DNA of 64,000 bases, taken from positions 2,126,577-2,190,576 of the forward strand of contig NZ_KB731324.1 of the NCBI RefSeq assembly GCF_000353285.1. Reading direction: 5' to 3'. The stretch's first letter is position 1. Every line of letters starts with the position of its first letter. Positions 1 to 8,934 of the stretch are shown here, piece by piece. The translations under genes were made by a program, and so were the position numbers. Origin of the DNA: Leptolyngbya boryana PCC 6306. Its GTDB lineage: Bacteria; Cyanobacteriota; Cyanobacteriia; Leptolyngbyales; Leptolyngbyaceae. Below the pieces are notes generated by a model that saw only the letters and a program-made list of their open reading frames with translations, did no database searches and was not told the DNA's origin.

Positions 1-1146
1 ATCTGCCACAATGTCATCTGCGGCTTGGACTAAGAATCCACCTGCAATCTGTTTGACGTTATTCTTCGCGCCGTTGGTCAAATCTGGAAGGATCAGCACT
101 CGAAGATTTTGCTTGGCTTGCAGAATGGTTTGAGCTTCGGAATCAATGCCAGGTGCAACTACGCATTCTAAGAAGGTTTTGGTGAGAGACGTTGCGGTTG
201 CAGCGTCGATCGCTCTATTCAGTGCAACAATTCCACCGAATGCGGAAGTCGAATCTGCATTGAACGCTTTTTCGTAAGCTTCAGCGATCGATGATCCCAT
301 CGCTGATCCACAAGGGTTGTTATGTTTAATGATCGTTGCGGCTGGATCATCATTGGCAAATTCTGCAATGATCGATCGGGCTGCTTCTAAGTCAACCAAG
401 TTGTTGTAGCTGAGTTCTTTGCCTTGCAATTTTGTAGCGGCTGCCCAACCTGTCGGGGTTGCTCCAGTTTGATACCAAGATGCAGGTTGATGCGGATTTT
501 CTCCGTAACGCAGTTCTTGGATTTGGGTTCCGGTGAGGGTAAAGGTTTCCGATTTCTGTTCGAGTTGCTGTTCGAGATAGGCTGCGATCGCTGCATCATA
601 ACTTGCTGTGTGTTTGAAAGCCTGAAGTGAGCAGGCTTGCCGGAATGCGATCGAGGCTTCTCCATTTTTGCGGAGTTCTTCGAGGTACGTGTCGTACTGA
701 TTGGGATTGCAAAGGATGGTCAGGTTGGCAAAATTCTTCGCCGAAGCGCGAACCATTGCAGGGCCGCCGATGTCAATTTGTTCGATCGCGTCTTCTAATG
801 TGACATCGGGTTTTGCGATCGTTTGTTCAAATGGGTAGAGATTGACGACGACTAAATCGATCGGGCGAATGTTCTGAGCTTCCAAATCTGCCACATGCTC
901 TGGCAAATCGCGTCTTGCTAAAATTCCGCCGTGAATTCGAGGATGTAGGGTTTTGACGCGTCCGCCTAAAATTTCGGGCGATCCGGTGTAGTCGGAGACT
1001 TTCGTCACGGGTAAGCCTGCTGCTTTCAAGGCTTGAGCCGTTCCACCGCTGCTGATAATATCGAAGCCAAATTCTTCGACTAATTGTTTTGCAAATTCGA
1101 CTAATCCTGTTTTGTTGGAGACGCTTAATAGTGCCAAACGTGCCAT
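1..1146 (-). CDS. purH: Bifunctional AICAR formyltransferase / IMP cyclohydrolase, 3' end outside window
   Basis: Catalyses the last two steps of de novo IMP synthesis in the cytosol: formylation of AICAR and ring closure to IMP. Reading the minus strand from the ATG at 1144-1146 gives MARLALLSVSNKTGLVEFAK, the start of the MGS-like IMP cyclohydrolase domain (about residues 1-130). The formyltransferase domain follows, with LRYGENPHQ and the KHNNPCG motif that carries its active-site residues. The frame is open to base 1, so about 382 of an expected 510-530 residues are visible and the C-terminus is lost at the window edge. It is divergent from the esterase at 1212 with only 65 bp between them. 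Family assignment is secure. Confidence 0.95.
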   Translation of the reverse strand, partial: MARLALLSVSNKTGLVEFAKQLVEEFGFDIISSGGTAQALKAAGLPVTKVSDYTGSPEILGGRVKTLHPRIHGGILARRDLPEHVADLEAQNIRPIDLVVVNLYPFEQTIAKPDVTLEDAIEQIDIGGPAMVRASAKNFANLTILCNPNQYDTYLEELRKNGEASIAFRQACSLQAFKHTASYDAAIAAYLEQQLEQKSETFTLTGTQIQELRYGENPHQPASWYQTGATPTGWAAATKLQGKELSYNNLVDLEAARSIIAEFANDDPAATIIKHNNPCGSAMGSSIAEAYEKAFNADSTSAFGGIVALNRAIDAATATSLTKTFLECVVAPGIDSEAQTILQAKQNLRVLILPDLTNGAKNNVKQIAGGFLVQAADDIVAD

Positions 1147-1211
1147 CGATTTAGTTCCCAAGTAAAAAGAGATCTCTAAGCATACAATCGACTGGATGAG
1201 ATAGGAATTTT

Positions 1212-1853
1212 ATGCTGAATACGATGACAATTCCCGCCAAGTCTGGCACTGCAACTGCTGCGATCGTCATATTGCATGGCTGGGGTGCAAATGCTCAGGA
1301 TGTGGCGTTTCTCTGTTCTTTGCTGAAATTGGATCAGGTGCAATTTATTCTGCCTGATGCGCCGTTTCCGTTTCCTTATAGTCCTGAAGGTCGGATGTGG
1401 TACGACTTGAGCGAGTCAAATTTTTCGAGTGATTTTGGTCAGCGATCAGATTTAATCAGCAGTCGCCAGCAGTTAAGGGATTGGCTCAATTCTTTAGAGG
1501 CAACAACCGGAATTCCTTTATCGCGCACAATTTTGGGTGGCTTTTCTCAAGGCGGGGCAATGACGTTGGATGTGGGATTGTCTTTGCCGTTAGCGGGGTT
1601 GATGATTTTGAGTGGGTATCAACATTCCACGCTGCATCCTGGGGCGACGGTTCCGCCGATTTTGATGGTGCATGGTCGGCAAGATATGGTGGTTCCTCTG
1701 GCGGCGGCGCAGCTTGCGAAGAAGAATTTAGAGGGATTGGGTATCGCGATCGACTATCAGGAATTTGATATTGGGCATGAGATTTCGCCGTTGGTTTTGA
1801 ATGAGGTTTATGAGTTTGTGCAGAAGATTTTGCCGGGAGTGGGGGGAAATTAG
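1212..1853 (+). CDS. Alpha/beta hydrolase, carboxylesterase/phospholipase family
   Basis: A 213-residue serine hydrolase of the small carboxylesterase/lysophospholipase (YpfH-like) type. Near the N-terminus LHGWGANAQD forms the oxyanion region. The nucleophile elbow is GGFSQGGAM, with Ser as nucleophile. HGRQDMVVP carries the acidic residue and GHEI the catalytic His, so the triad is complete. PDAPFPFPYSPEGRMWYDL is the substrate-side loop typical of cyanobacterial members. No signal peptide is visible, so it should be cytosolic. The substrate cannot be told from sequence. It is divergent from purH and followed by a large palindromic repeat. Confidence 0.85.
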   Translation: MLNTMTIPAKSGTATAAIVILHGWGANAQDVAFLCSLLKLDQVQFILPDAPFPFPYSPEGRMWYDLSESNFSSDFGQRSDLISSRQQLRDWLNSLEATTGIPLSRTILGGFSQGGAMTLDVGLSLPLAGLMILSGYQHSTLHPGATVPPILMVHGRQDMVVPLAAAQLAKKNLEGLGIAIDYQEFDIGHEISPLVLNEVYEFVQKILPGVGGN

Positions 1854-1910
1854 TCGGCAATTGCATGAATTTTGTGGGTTGGGAGTGGGGCGATTGTTTC
1901 GCTGCGTTGC

Positions 1911-2052
1911 GATTCCGCCCGTGATTGGAAATCCGGGCTAACAGAGAAAAGTCCACTAAAGGGACTGAAAGGCTCTCATACTGGCTGTTTTAGTCCCTTT
2001 AGTGGACTTCATTTTATTAGCCCGGATTTTCAATCACGGGCGAGGCAGAATC
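1911..2052. repeat. Long imperfect palindrome, dispersed repeat copy 1
   Basis: A nested inverted repeat about 142 bp long. The inner arms AAGTCCACTAAAGGGACT (1949-1966) and AGTCCCTTTAGTGGACTT (1992-2009) are perfect 18-bp complements. The outer arms around CCCGTGATTG / CAATCACGGG and ATCCGGGCTAA / TTAGCCCGGAT pair outside them. Related copies lie at 9551-9730 and 53917-54051, and a single arm at 8698-8769. It lies between two convergent genes and could act as a bidirectional terminator, but its size and recurrence point to a mobile, non-autonomous palindromic element. Confidence 0.75.
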
Positions 2053-2093
2053 GGAGCTTAGGGACTTTATTAAACTGTAAGGCTTCTATCTCC

Positions 2094-3254
2094 CTATCCG
2101 TTTTTGGTGAATCGTTCTAGCGAGACTTGTTGCAACAATGCGTCTGGGGTTCCTTTTGACTGAATAGCAAATCTTCGGGCTAAAGGAGGAACGATCGCTA
2201 AAGGGTTGCCAAAGCCTGAGAACACATGCAGCGTCTCGTGTCCTGGAATTTTGCCAACTAAGGGTAAGCGATCGCCGCTGAATGCGACGAGGCAATGTTG
2301 CCAGGTTCCGGCTAGTTCGCTGACTTTGGGTAAGACGCGGCTGATTTTTTTTCGCAGGTCGGCTTCACTTTGACGGGCATCGATCGCGGCATTAGGATCA
2401 GTTAAAGTTCGGCTGACTTGTCCAATTAAAATGCGACTATCTCGGAACTGAACTGCTCCAGCATCGAGAATGGCAGGGGTTGGTTCTTGTCCGGGTTGAT
2501 CCCAGATTGCATCATCACGGCTGGCATTTGCTTCTAGGGTGAATCGCTCGGCTTCGGCTGGCATGACCAACGTACTAAGCTGCACGGAACTAGAAGGGAT
2601 TTCGATAATTTCGGCGTGGGTGAAGTACTGAGCGATCGAGATGCCTGAGTTTTTCAAGAATTGGCGCGTTAAGGCTCCCATGCAGAGGACGATATTGGCT
2701 GCAAAAAATTCGCCTTCGGTGGTGAGAACGCTGGTTTTGAGGAGTTGGGTGACGGTTGCGATCGTATAGGTTCCGGTCGAGCGCTGCATGGCTTGGATGT
2801 AGGCTTGTGCTGTTTTTGCGGCATTGATGTGTCCGTGTTTGACGGTTAAGGCTCCAGCGATGCCGTTTGGGTCGAGTAAGGGTTCTAGCTCACAGGCGGA
2901 TTCGATCGTGAGAAATTGCGGAGGGGTTGCAAAGTTGGCGTAGGCGGCAGTTAGGGTTTCGGGGTTGGATTCGGGGGCGATCGTTAACAGTAGATCGATC
3001 TCGCGAAATTCGGTGTCGGCATCGAGTTCGGCGGAGAGGTTTTGATGAATGATTTTTGCTTCGGTGCAGAGTTGGCGGGTGAGGTCGGTTGTGCCTGACC
3101 AGTAGGCGATGCCGCCATAGCTAAAGCGGGTTGCTGAGGGGGGATTGCGATCGACATCGAGTAAGAGGACGGAGTAGCCTTGTTGGGTGAGTTCGTAGCT
3201 GAGGGATGCGCCTGTGATTCCTGCGCCGATGACGATCCAATCGTAGGTTTGCAT
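2094..3254 (-). CDS. FAD-dependent oxidoreductase, DadA/glycine oxidase-like
   Basis: A 386-residue FAD flavoenzyme of the DAO family. The N-terminal dinucleotide-binding motif VIGAGITGASLSYEL starts about eight residues after the ATG at 3254. The C-terminal half carries the family's second FAD contact, FSGDRLPLVGKIPG followed by FSGFGNPLAI. Such enzymes oxidise D-amino acids, glycine, sarcosine or related amines to imines with FAD as cofactor; the exact substrate is not visible. No signal peptide is seen. The gene stands alone, with a hairpin upstream of its start that belongs to the preceding WD40 gene. Confidence 0.85.
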   Translation of the reverse strand: MQTYDWIVIGAGITGASLSYELTQQGYSVLLLDVDRNPPSATRFSYGGIAYWSGTTDLTRQLCTEAKIIHQNLSAELDADTEFREIDLLLTIAPESNPETLTAAYANFATPPQFLTIESACELEPLLDPNGIAGALTVKHGHINAAKTAQAYIQAMQRSTGTYTIATVTQLLKTSVLTTEGEFFAANIVLCMGALTRQFLKNSGISIAQYFTHAEIIEIPSSSVQLSTLVMPAEAERFTLEANASRDDAIWDQPGQEPTPAILDAGAVQFRDSRILIGQVSRTLTDPNAAIDARQSEADLRKKISRVLPKVSELAGTWQHCLVAFSGDRLPLVGKIPGHETLHVFSGFGNPLAIVPPLARRFAIQSKGTPDALLQQVSLERFTKNG

Positions 3255-3285
3255 AGGTGAGTGTGTTGTGGATGGGTGTGGAGTG

Positions 3286-3323
3286 CTATCACTGCTCAGA
3301 ACTATGAATCTCAGCAGTGATAG
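3286..3323 (-). terminator. Hairpin downstream of the TIR-WD40 gene
   Basis: CTATCACTGCT (3286-3296) pairs perfectly with AGCAGTGATAG (3313-3323). After one mismatch, three more base pairs extend the stem inward. It sits between the stop of the WD40 gene (3381) and the start of the oxidoreductase (3254), both on the minus strand. There is no clear T-run, so it may be a transcript-stabilising hairpin or an inefficient terminator. Confidence 0.6.
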
Positions 3324-3380
3324 TGAGTGAGTCTGGCAAGCTTTTTCATCGTATTGGGTAATTGGGTTTCAGTTGATAGA

Positions 3381-6300
3381 TCAATTCTGCGGTGGAGCAT
3401 TTTCTTCTGCTCTTTCCTCCGGATCAAACTGTAAGCTTTCATCGATCCCTTGAGCTTGGTGATATTTGGCGATCGCGTCTTCAATTTTGCCTGCTTTTGC
3501 TAAGCGATCGGCTTCGTCAAGCAGTTGAGCAGCAGTTGAAAGATTCTGGGCATGGGTTTTGGGGTCAAAGGTAAGGTTGGGATTCCAGGATTTGGCGAGG
3601 GTTAAGTTGGCGATCGCGTCTTCAATTTTGCCTGCTCTGGCAGCATCTTCGCTCTGGTTGACTAGGGTTAGCGAACTGGCGAGGAGTAAGGCAGGCTGAT
3701 GGCAGGTGGAAAGCGATTTGAGAACCTGGGGATTGACGATCAAATAGTTTGTTAGCCATCGGCAGCCACGAGCTAAAAGCATGTTGAGGTCTTCTACAGG
3801 TACAATCTGTGCTGTGTGGTCGAGTGAGGCAGTCAGGATGCGTTGTCCATCGGGGCTGAACTTGGCTGCACTTACCCAGGATTGATGTCCGGTGAGCGTG
3901 GCAATTTCCTGTCCGGTGTTTGCATCCCAAACTCGAGCTGTGTTATCAGCTGATGCCGTCACGACGTGTTGTCCATTGGGGCTGAACTCGGCTGCACCCA
4001 CGCTGCTTTGATGTCCAGTGAGCGTGGCAACTTCCTGTCCGGTGTTTGCATCCCAGACTCGAGCTGTGTTATCGGCTGATGCAGTAATGATGCGTTGCTT
4101 ATTCGGGCTGAACTCGGCTGCACTCACACTGCTTTGATGTCCAGTGAGCGTGGCAACTTCCTGTCCGGTGTTTGCATCCCAGACTCGAGCTGTGTTATCG
4201 GCTGATGCAGTAATGATGCGTTGCCCATCAGCACTAAACTTGGCTGCCCACACTGTGCCTTGATGCCCAGTAAGCGTGGCAATTTGCTGTCCAGTTTTTG
4301 CGTTCCAGACTCGAGCCGTTTTGTCGTCTGATGCAGTGAGGATGTATTGCCCATTCGGGCTGAACTCGGCTACCCACACAGCGCCTTGATGCCCGGTGAG
4401 CGTAGCAATTTGCTGTCCATTTTTGGCATCCCAGACTCGAGCCGTTTTATCGGCTGAAGCAGTCACGATGCGTTGTCCATTCGGGCTGAACTTGGCTACA
4501 ATCGCCCATCCTTGATGCCCAGTGAGCGTGGCAATTTGCTGTCCAGTTTTTGCGTTCCAGACTTGAGCCGTTTTATCGGCTGAAGCAGTCACGATGCGTT
4601 GTCCATCAGGGCTGAACTTAGCTGCCCATACAGTGCCTTGATGCCCGGTGAGCGTAGCAATTTGCTGTCCAGTTTTTGCGTTCCAGACTTGAGCCGTTTT
4701 ATCGGCTGAAGCAGTCACGACGTGTTGTCCATTGGGGCTAAACTCGGCTGCACCCACACTGCTTTGATGTCCAGTGAGCGTGGTAACTTCCTGTCCGACG
4801 TTTGCGTTCCAGACTCGAGCTGTTTTATCGGCTGAAGCAGTCACGATGCGTTGCCCATCGGGGCTGAACTCGGCTGCCATCACCGTGTCTTGATGTCCGG
4901 TGAGCGTGGCAATCTGCTGTCCAGTTTTTGCATCCCAGACTCGAGCTGTGTTGCCCCACGATGGAGAGAGGATGCGTTGCCCATCGGGGCTGAATTTGGT
5001 TGTCATCACAAAGCCTTGATGTCCGGTGAGCGTGGCAATCTGCTGTCCAGTTTTTGCATCCCAGACTCGAGCTGTGTTGTCATCTGATGTAGTCAGGATG
5101 TGTTGCCCATTGGGGCTGAATTTGGCTGCCATCACAAAGCCTTGATGTCCGGTGAGCGGGCCAATCTGCTGTCCAGTTTTTGCATCCCAGACTCGAGCTG
5201 TGTTGTCATCTGATGTAGTCAGGATGTGTTGCCCATTGGGGCTGAATTTGGCTGCCATCACCGTGCCTTGATGTCCGGTGAGTGTGACAATCTGCTGTCC
5301 AGTTTTTGCATCCCAGACTCGAGCCGTTTTATCGGCTGATGCCGTCACGATACGTTGCCCATCGGGACTGAACTCGGCTGCTCCCACACTGCCTTGATGT
5401 CCGGTGAGAGTAGCAACTTCGTCTCCGGTGTTTACATCCCAGACTCGAGCTGTGTTATCAGCTGCTGATCTAGTGAGGATGTGTTGCCCATCGGGACTGA
5501 ACTCGGCTGCTCCCACACTGCCTTGATGTCCGGTGAGAGTAGCAACTTCGTCTCCGGTGTTTGCATCCCAGACTCGAGCTGTGTTATCAGCTGCTGATCT
5601 AGTGAGGATGTGTTGTCCATCGGGGCTGAACTTGGCTGTACTCACACTACCTTGATGTCCGATGAGCGTAGCAACTTCGTCTCCGGTGTTTGCATCCCAA
5701 ACTTGAGCCGTTTTGTCATCTGATGCCGTCACGATGCGTTGCCCATTCGGGCTGAACTCGGCTGCCCACACATTGCCTTGATGTCCGGTGAGAGTGGCAA
5801 CTTCCTCTCCGGTGTTTGCGTCCCAGACTCGAGCCGTTTTATCGGCTGATGCCGTCACGATGCGTTGCCCATTGGGGCTAAACTTGGCTGTTAGCACATT
5901 GGATTCATGTGCTAACAGTATTTGTCTTTGAAAAGGTTGCCGCGATCGATTTTCCACCCTATCCAAGATCGTTTGTAGTGAAAAAATCGGACTCGCCGCA
6001 AATCCATCTTGCCCCTTCGTTTTGATCAAACCCTGTAGGCGCTGCCCTGCTTGCATCGCATCTATTAGCCCTCGGATTTGTTCGACATTAGAGAGCTTTA
6101 GCGCTGCCACGCCGTCTTTCTCCAAAGCATTCGCAGTCAAAATCGTATTGCGTTTATCCTCAGCTACCCTAAGACTCGTCTCTGCCCGTTCAGTCTGTTG
6201 CTGTGCGGCTGTCGTTGCGGCTTGCGCTTTCCCTAACTGCACCTGTGCTACCTGAATCTGCTGCTGTGCCTGTTGCAATTGCTGTTCCGCCTGCTCTTTC

Positions 6301-7062
6301 GCCACAGCCACAACTTCCTTCTCCTGGTTCACCTGCGCCAACTGCTGTGCTGCAACCTTCGCCTGCTGCTGCGCCTGAGTAAATTGCTGCTGCGCCACCC
6401 GTGCTTTTTCTGCCGCCTGTTTTGCCTGCGTTTCTGCTGCCTGCTTCTGCTTTTGTGCCTGCTCAAATTGCTTTTGCGCTAATTGCGCTTTCTCATTCGC
6501 TGCCTTCTCTTTTTCCTGAGTCTGCACTAAACTCTCATTCGCTTCCTGCATCTGCGATCGCGCTTCTGCTGCCTGCCGCTGCGCCTGGATTGAAGCTGGA
6601 ATTGCGATCGCTGCCACAGTTACCGCTGCCCCAACTGCCAATAAACTCAGCAAACTCACCCGCTTCGCTTTCGCTACCGCCTGTTCTAGAATCCGCTTTG
6701 CCTCTGCTGTCGCATCCTCCGTCGATCGACTCGCCCGAATATAGTTCTGCTGCAACTCAGTCGGCTTCGGCTCTTTCGCTTCCCCCTGACTCAGCCATGC
6801 TTCCGCCGATCGCAAATCATCGCCCTTCAGCCCAAAACTCTCATTCCGCTTTTGTTCTTGCCACTCGATCGCTTTTTCCAAAATCCGAGTGTGTGCTCTG
6901 ACATACTCCAAATCGGTATCGATCGCCTTCAACAAAACCCGCATTCCTGACTCAAACTCATCTGTTTCGCGAAAAAACAGCCAATTATGCATCGAGAGGT
7001 TGGGATGTACCTTTGCCATCTCAAAATCATCTCGGCGCACGATTGGAACCAGTCGCTTATTA
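3381..7062 (-). pseudogene. TIR-coiled-coil-WD40 protein, 3' part (cut off from its TIR domain by an IS)
   Basis: This is the C-terminal 1224 or so residues of a protein whose N-terminal TIR domain lies beyond the insertion at 8077-8325. From the junction the frame reads RLVPIVRRDDFEMAKVHPNL, the end of a TIR fold. It continues with a charged linker, a hydrophobic segment SLLSLLAVGAAVTVAAIAI (probable membrane anchor), a long Gln/Ala/Lys-rich coiled coil, about 17 WD40 repeats (bases 3800-5915) and a C-terminal tail with two similar GKIEDAI helices. Joining the parts with one CTTATTA copy gives an uninterrupted 1307-residue frame. The frame continues about 45 codons backwards into the IS to an in-frame Met at 7196, but that stretch is transposon sequence. 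The predicted intact role is a TIR sensor/effector with a WD40 platform; many bacterial TIR proteins cleave NAD+ in defence or cell death. As it stands the gene is disrupted. Confidence 0.85.
3800..5915 (-). repeat. Homogenised WD40 repeat array (about 17 units of 126-129 bp)
   Basis: Each 42-codon unit has the form SADKTARVWDAKTG, then a TLTGHQ motif, then FSPNGQRI. Two units carry an extra codon (SAADNTARVWD). Many neighbouring units are almost identical in DNA: the units around 5040-5230 and around 5400-5610 differ at only a few bases. Near-identity at synonymous sites shows recent duplication or gene conversion. The last unit, near 3830, is diverged. Confidence 0.9.
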
Positions 7063-8076
7063 ACGTGAGTTCGACACGCTAAAAGATGGCAGGAGGCAAA
7101 GCAGGCAACCCTTTCGGTTGCAAATCGAGCGACGGTAACTTGGGCTGATAGGTGTAAGCAATCAACCCGGCCATCAGGTTGACCAGAAAATTCCAATAAC
7201 TGCGATGACGAGAATGCTCAATCTGACAAATGTTCTTCAATTGGTCATTCACTGACTCAATGAGGGAACGCTTTCGCAGCAGAATCTTATCCATCAGCGT
7301 GACGAGCTTCTGTTTCATATTGCGCTTGCGTTTGGTGATCAGTTTCAAGCCGCGCTCGTACAGTTCCTCAAACAACTTCTGTGAGATATAGCCCCGGTCT
7401 CCAAACAGCTTGCCGAAGATGCCTTCGGTCATTTCAGCCACAGGAGCACGGTCGTCAGTATTGGCAGGAGTCAGCTTGAACGCCAGGAGTTCTCCGTGTT
7501 CGTTGATGATCAGATGCAACTTGAAGCCGAACTTCCAGCCCGTTGAGCTTTTGCCCCAACCCACTTGATGTTTGAACACCTTGTGACTGTGGGCACGGGC
7601 GGGATGGCACACCTCAATTGGAGTGGAATCGACAAAGGCAATCCCCGTCATCTCGCCGCGTCGGGTCATCAGGAAGCAACACAACAGCATCAAGCACCAA
7701 GGCATCAGTTCCACAAATCGGGTGTAGCTCACCAAATTCGGAAACGCTTTGCGCCAATGCGGTAGAACGGTCAGGGTATAGAAATCCTTGAATGTCCTTG
7801 CACCAGAAGCATGAAAGGCAATCACGATGGTCATCACTTCACTCAAGCGCAACCGGGAACGACTGCGTTTCTCTCCAGGCATCGACGGCAGTTGGGGCTG
7901 GTGTGCCCATGCCCATTCAAAGGTCTGGCAGAAGTCGTCTACGTCGCAGAACAAAGCTGTCAGGTCGAGGCGCGATACGATAGGTTCCATAAGCTGAGAC
8001 TCGAAAGATTTTGATTACTCTTTCAAACGTAGTCTCAGCTTTTCTTTTGCGCTACTTTCCCTCGTCGAACTCACGT
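7063..8076 (-). mobile_element. IS982-family insertion sequence, complete, 1014 bp
   Basis: The ends are 13-bp inverted repeats: ACGTGAGTTCGAC at 7063-7075 and GTCGAACTCACGT at 8064-8076. They are flanked by a perfect 7-bp target duplication CTTATTA at 7056-7062 and 8077-8083. The element holds one intact transposase gene on the minus strand. The identical target duplication and the restorable host frame show a recent insertion into the TIR-WD40 gene. Family assignment rests on the transposase. Confidence 0.9.
7079..7990 (-). CDS. IS982-family DDE transposase
   Basis: A 303-residue transposase that fills almost the whole insertion sequence. The N-terminal CDVDDFCQTFEW is characteristic of IS982 proteins. 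The DDE catalytic residues can be assigned to D121 (in AFVDSTPIEV), D198 (in LFGDRGYIS) and E245 (in RSLIESVNDQLK). The region between is typical too, with a GWGKSSTGWKFGFKLHL stretch. The frame is intact, so the element may still be active. The stop lies a few bases inside the left inverted repeat and the start about 85 bp inside the right end, leaving room for a promoter. Confidence 0.92.
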   Translation of the reverse strand: MEPIVSRLDLTALFCDVDDFCQTFEWAWAHQPQLPSMPGEKRSRSRLRLSEVMTIVIAFHASGARTFKDFYTLTVLPHWRKAFPNLVSYTRFVELMPWCLMLLCCFLMTRRGEMTGIAFVDSTPIEVCHPARAHSHKVFKHQVGWGKSSTGWKFGFKLHLIINEHGELLAFKLTPANTDDRAPVAEMTEGIFGKLFGDRGYISQKLFEELYERGLKLITKRKRNMKQKLVTLMDKILLRKRSLIESVNDQLKNICQIEHSRHRSYWNFLVNLMAGLIAYTYQPKLPSLDLQPKGLPALPPAIF

Positions 8077-8325
8077 CTTATTATGCTGAACGGCGTGCTC
8101 AATTTCGTCTCGACAAACCTTCGACTCGATCGAATCGCGGCTGATCACAAACACAAATGTATTTGCACTTTCGATGCCACGCTGAATTTCATGCCACCAT
8201 TCTGCACTGAGGGGAATATCTTCCCAATCGACCCACGCATCCCGATTCTGCGCTTCGAGTGCCTGATGTAACTGTTCTACAAATGACTTATCCTTCCGGG
8301 AGTAGGAGATGAAAACGTCACGCAT
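8077..8325 (-). pseudogene. TIR domain, 5' part of the interrupted TIR-WD40 gene
   Basis: From the ATG at 8325 the frame reads MRDVFISYSRKDKSFVEQL, the first strand and BB-loop region of a TIR domain. WVDWEDIPLSAEWWHEIQ and the SKVCRDEIEHAVQHNK helix follow. Glu74 in CRDEI aligns with the position that is the catalytic glutamate in NAD+-cleaving TIR enzymes such as SARM1. The insertion follows Lys83, just before the last TIR strand, so this 83-residue stub lacks part of the fold. Only one extra residue (Thr) is added before a stop formed by the IS end. It is divergent from the heptad-repeat ORF at 8388. Confidence 0.88.
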
Positions 8326-8387
8326 TTTGCCCCTGATAATTTCTGATTTCTCAGCTTTTTAGACTATAAAGCTTTCGTATTTAATTA

Positions 8388-8648
8388 ATGAATTGGGTGC
8401 TAAGTGTTTTGACGGGCGAAACACAACTGAACTCTGCCGATCGTATTGAGTTGGATCGCGATCAAATTAAGTTAGATCATGATCGTATCGAGTTGAATCA
8501 CGATCGCATTAAGTTGAAACGCGATCGCGTCAAGTTGAATCATGATCGTATTGAGTTGAAACGCGATCGCATCAAGTTGAAACGCGATCAAATTAAGTTA
8601 GATCGCGATCGCATCAAGTTGAATCGCGATCAAATTAAATTTAGCTAA
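8388..8648 (+). CDS. Heptad-repeat peptide made of ten 21-bp units
   Basis: An 86-residue frame. Seventeen unique residues (MNWVLSVLTGETQLNSA) are followed by ten seven-residue repeats of the form DRIKLNR or DRIELKR, ending exactly at the stop codon. The repeat is very highly charged with hydrophobic I and L at fixed heptad positions, so it would form an amphipathic, coiled-coil-like helix. I see no Shine-Dalgarno sequence before the ATG and do not recognise a family. It could be a real small helical protein or an open frame created by expansion of a 21-bp DNA repeat; frame preservation across all ten units slightly favours coding. Confidence 0.4.
   Translation: MNWVLSVLTGETQLNSADRIELDRDQIKLDHDRIELNHDRIKLKRDRVKLNHDRIELKRDRIKLKRDQIKLDRDRIKLNRDQIKFS
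8439..8648 (+). repeat. Tandem 21-bp minisatellite, 10 units, HIP1-rich
   Basis: Ten consecutive 21-bp units begin with GATCGC, GATCGT or GATCAA, followed by AAGTTG or GAGTTG. Where a unit ending CGC meets a unit starting GATCGC, the HIP1 octamer GCGATCGC is formed; variants replace it with CATGATCG or CACGATCG. There is no spacer sequence between units, so it is not a CRISPR array. The array ends at a stop codon in the last, diverged unit. Confidence 0.9.
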
Positions 8649-8697
8649 GCGGGTACTTCAAAGTATAAAAAACTCTTCGCTCACGCTGTCCTCCCAC

Positions 8698-8769
8698 CCC
8701 CGAATTCATTCCGTGGCGAGATAGAACGGAGCGAGGAAACTACTGATACTTCTCAAACACCCTCTAAGC
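8698..8769. repeat. 72-bp direct repeat, copy A (single arm of the palindromic element)
   Basis: CCCCGAATTCATTCCGTGGC and the following bases up to CTCTAAGC match 9659-9730 at about 66 of 72 positions, including GAGATAGAACGGAGCGAGG. In the second copy this segment is the right arm of a full palindrome; here no left arm is present. The rest of the stretch 8649-8934 shows no gene, only the promoter region of the next gene. Confidence 0.8.
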
Positions 8770-8934
8770 AACTGCCCAATAGAACAATTCAAATCGCGAT
8801 CGCATAGAGCAAAACGACTAAATTTTCTCTCGCGGTCGGCTACTCCTTACTTGCCTTAGACATTTCTACTCAGCCTCCTCAAAAGCGACAAACAGTGGAG
8901 TGCAGAAAACATTAAATTTCTTGAGGAGTAACTC

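Noticed and set aside
6022-6901. Plus-strand open frames opposite the coiled-coil region (Leu/Ala/Pro-rich)
   Set aside because: They are shadows of the Gln/Ala-rich coiled-coil codons on the other strand.
7063-7196. N-terminal extension of the WD40 frame (MEFSGQPDG and following)
   Set aside because: It is read inside the insertion sequence, antisense to nothing conserved, and the natural upstream part is the TIR stub at 8077-8325.
8439-8648. CRISPR-like array of 21-bp repeats
   Set aside because: The units follow each other with no spacers and keep a coding frame; no cas genes are nearby.
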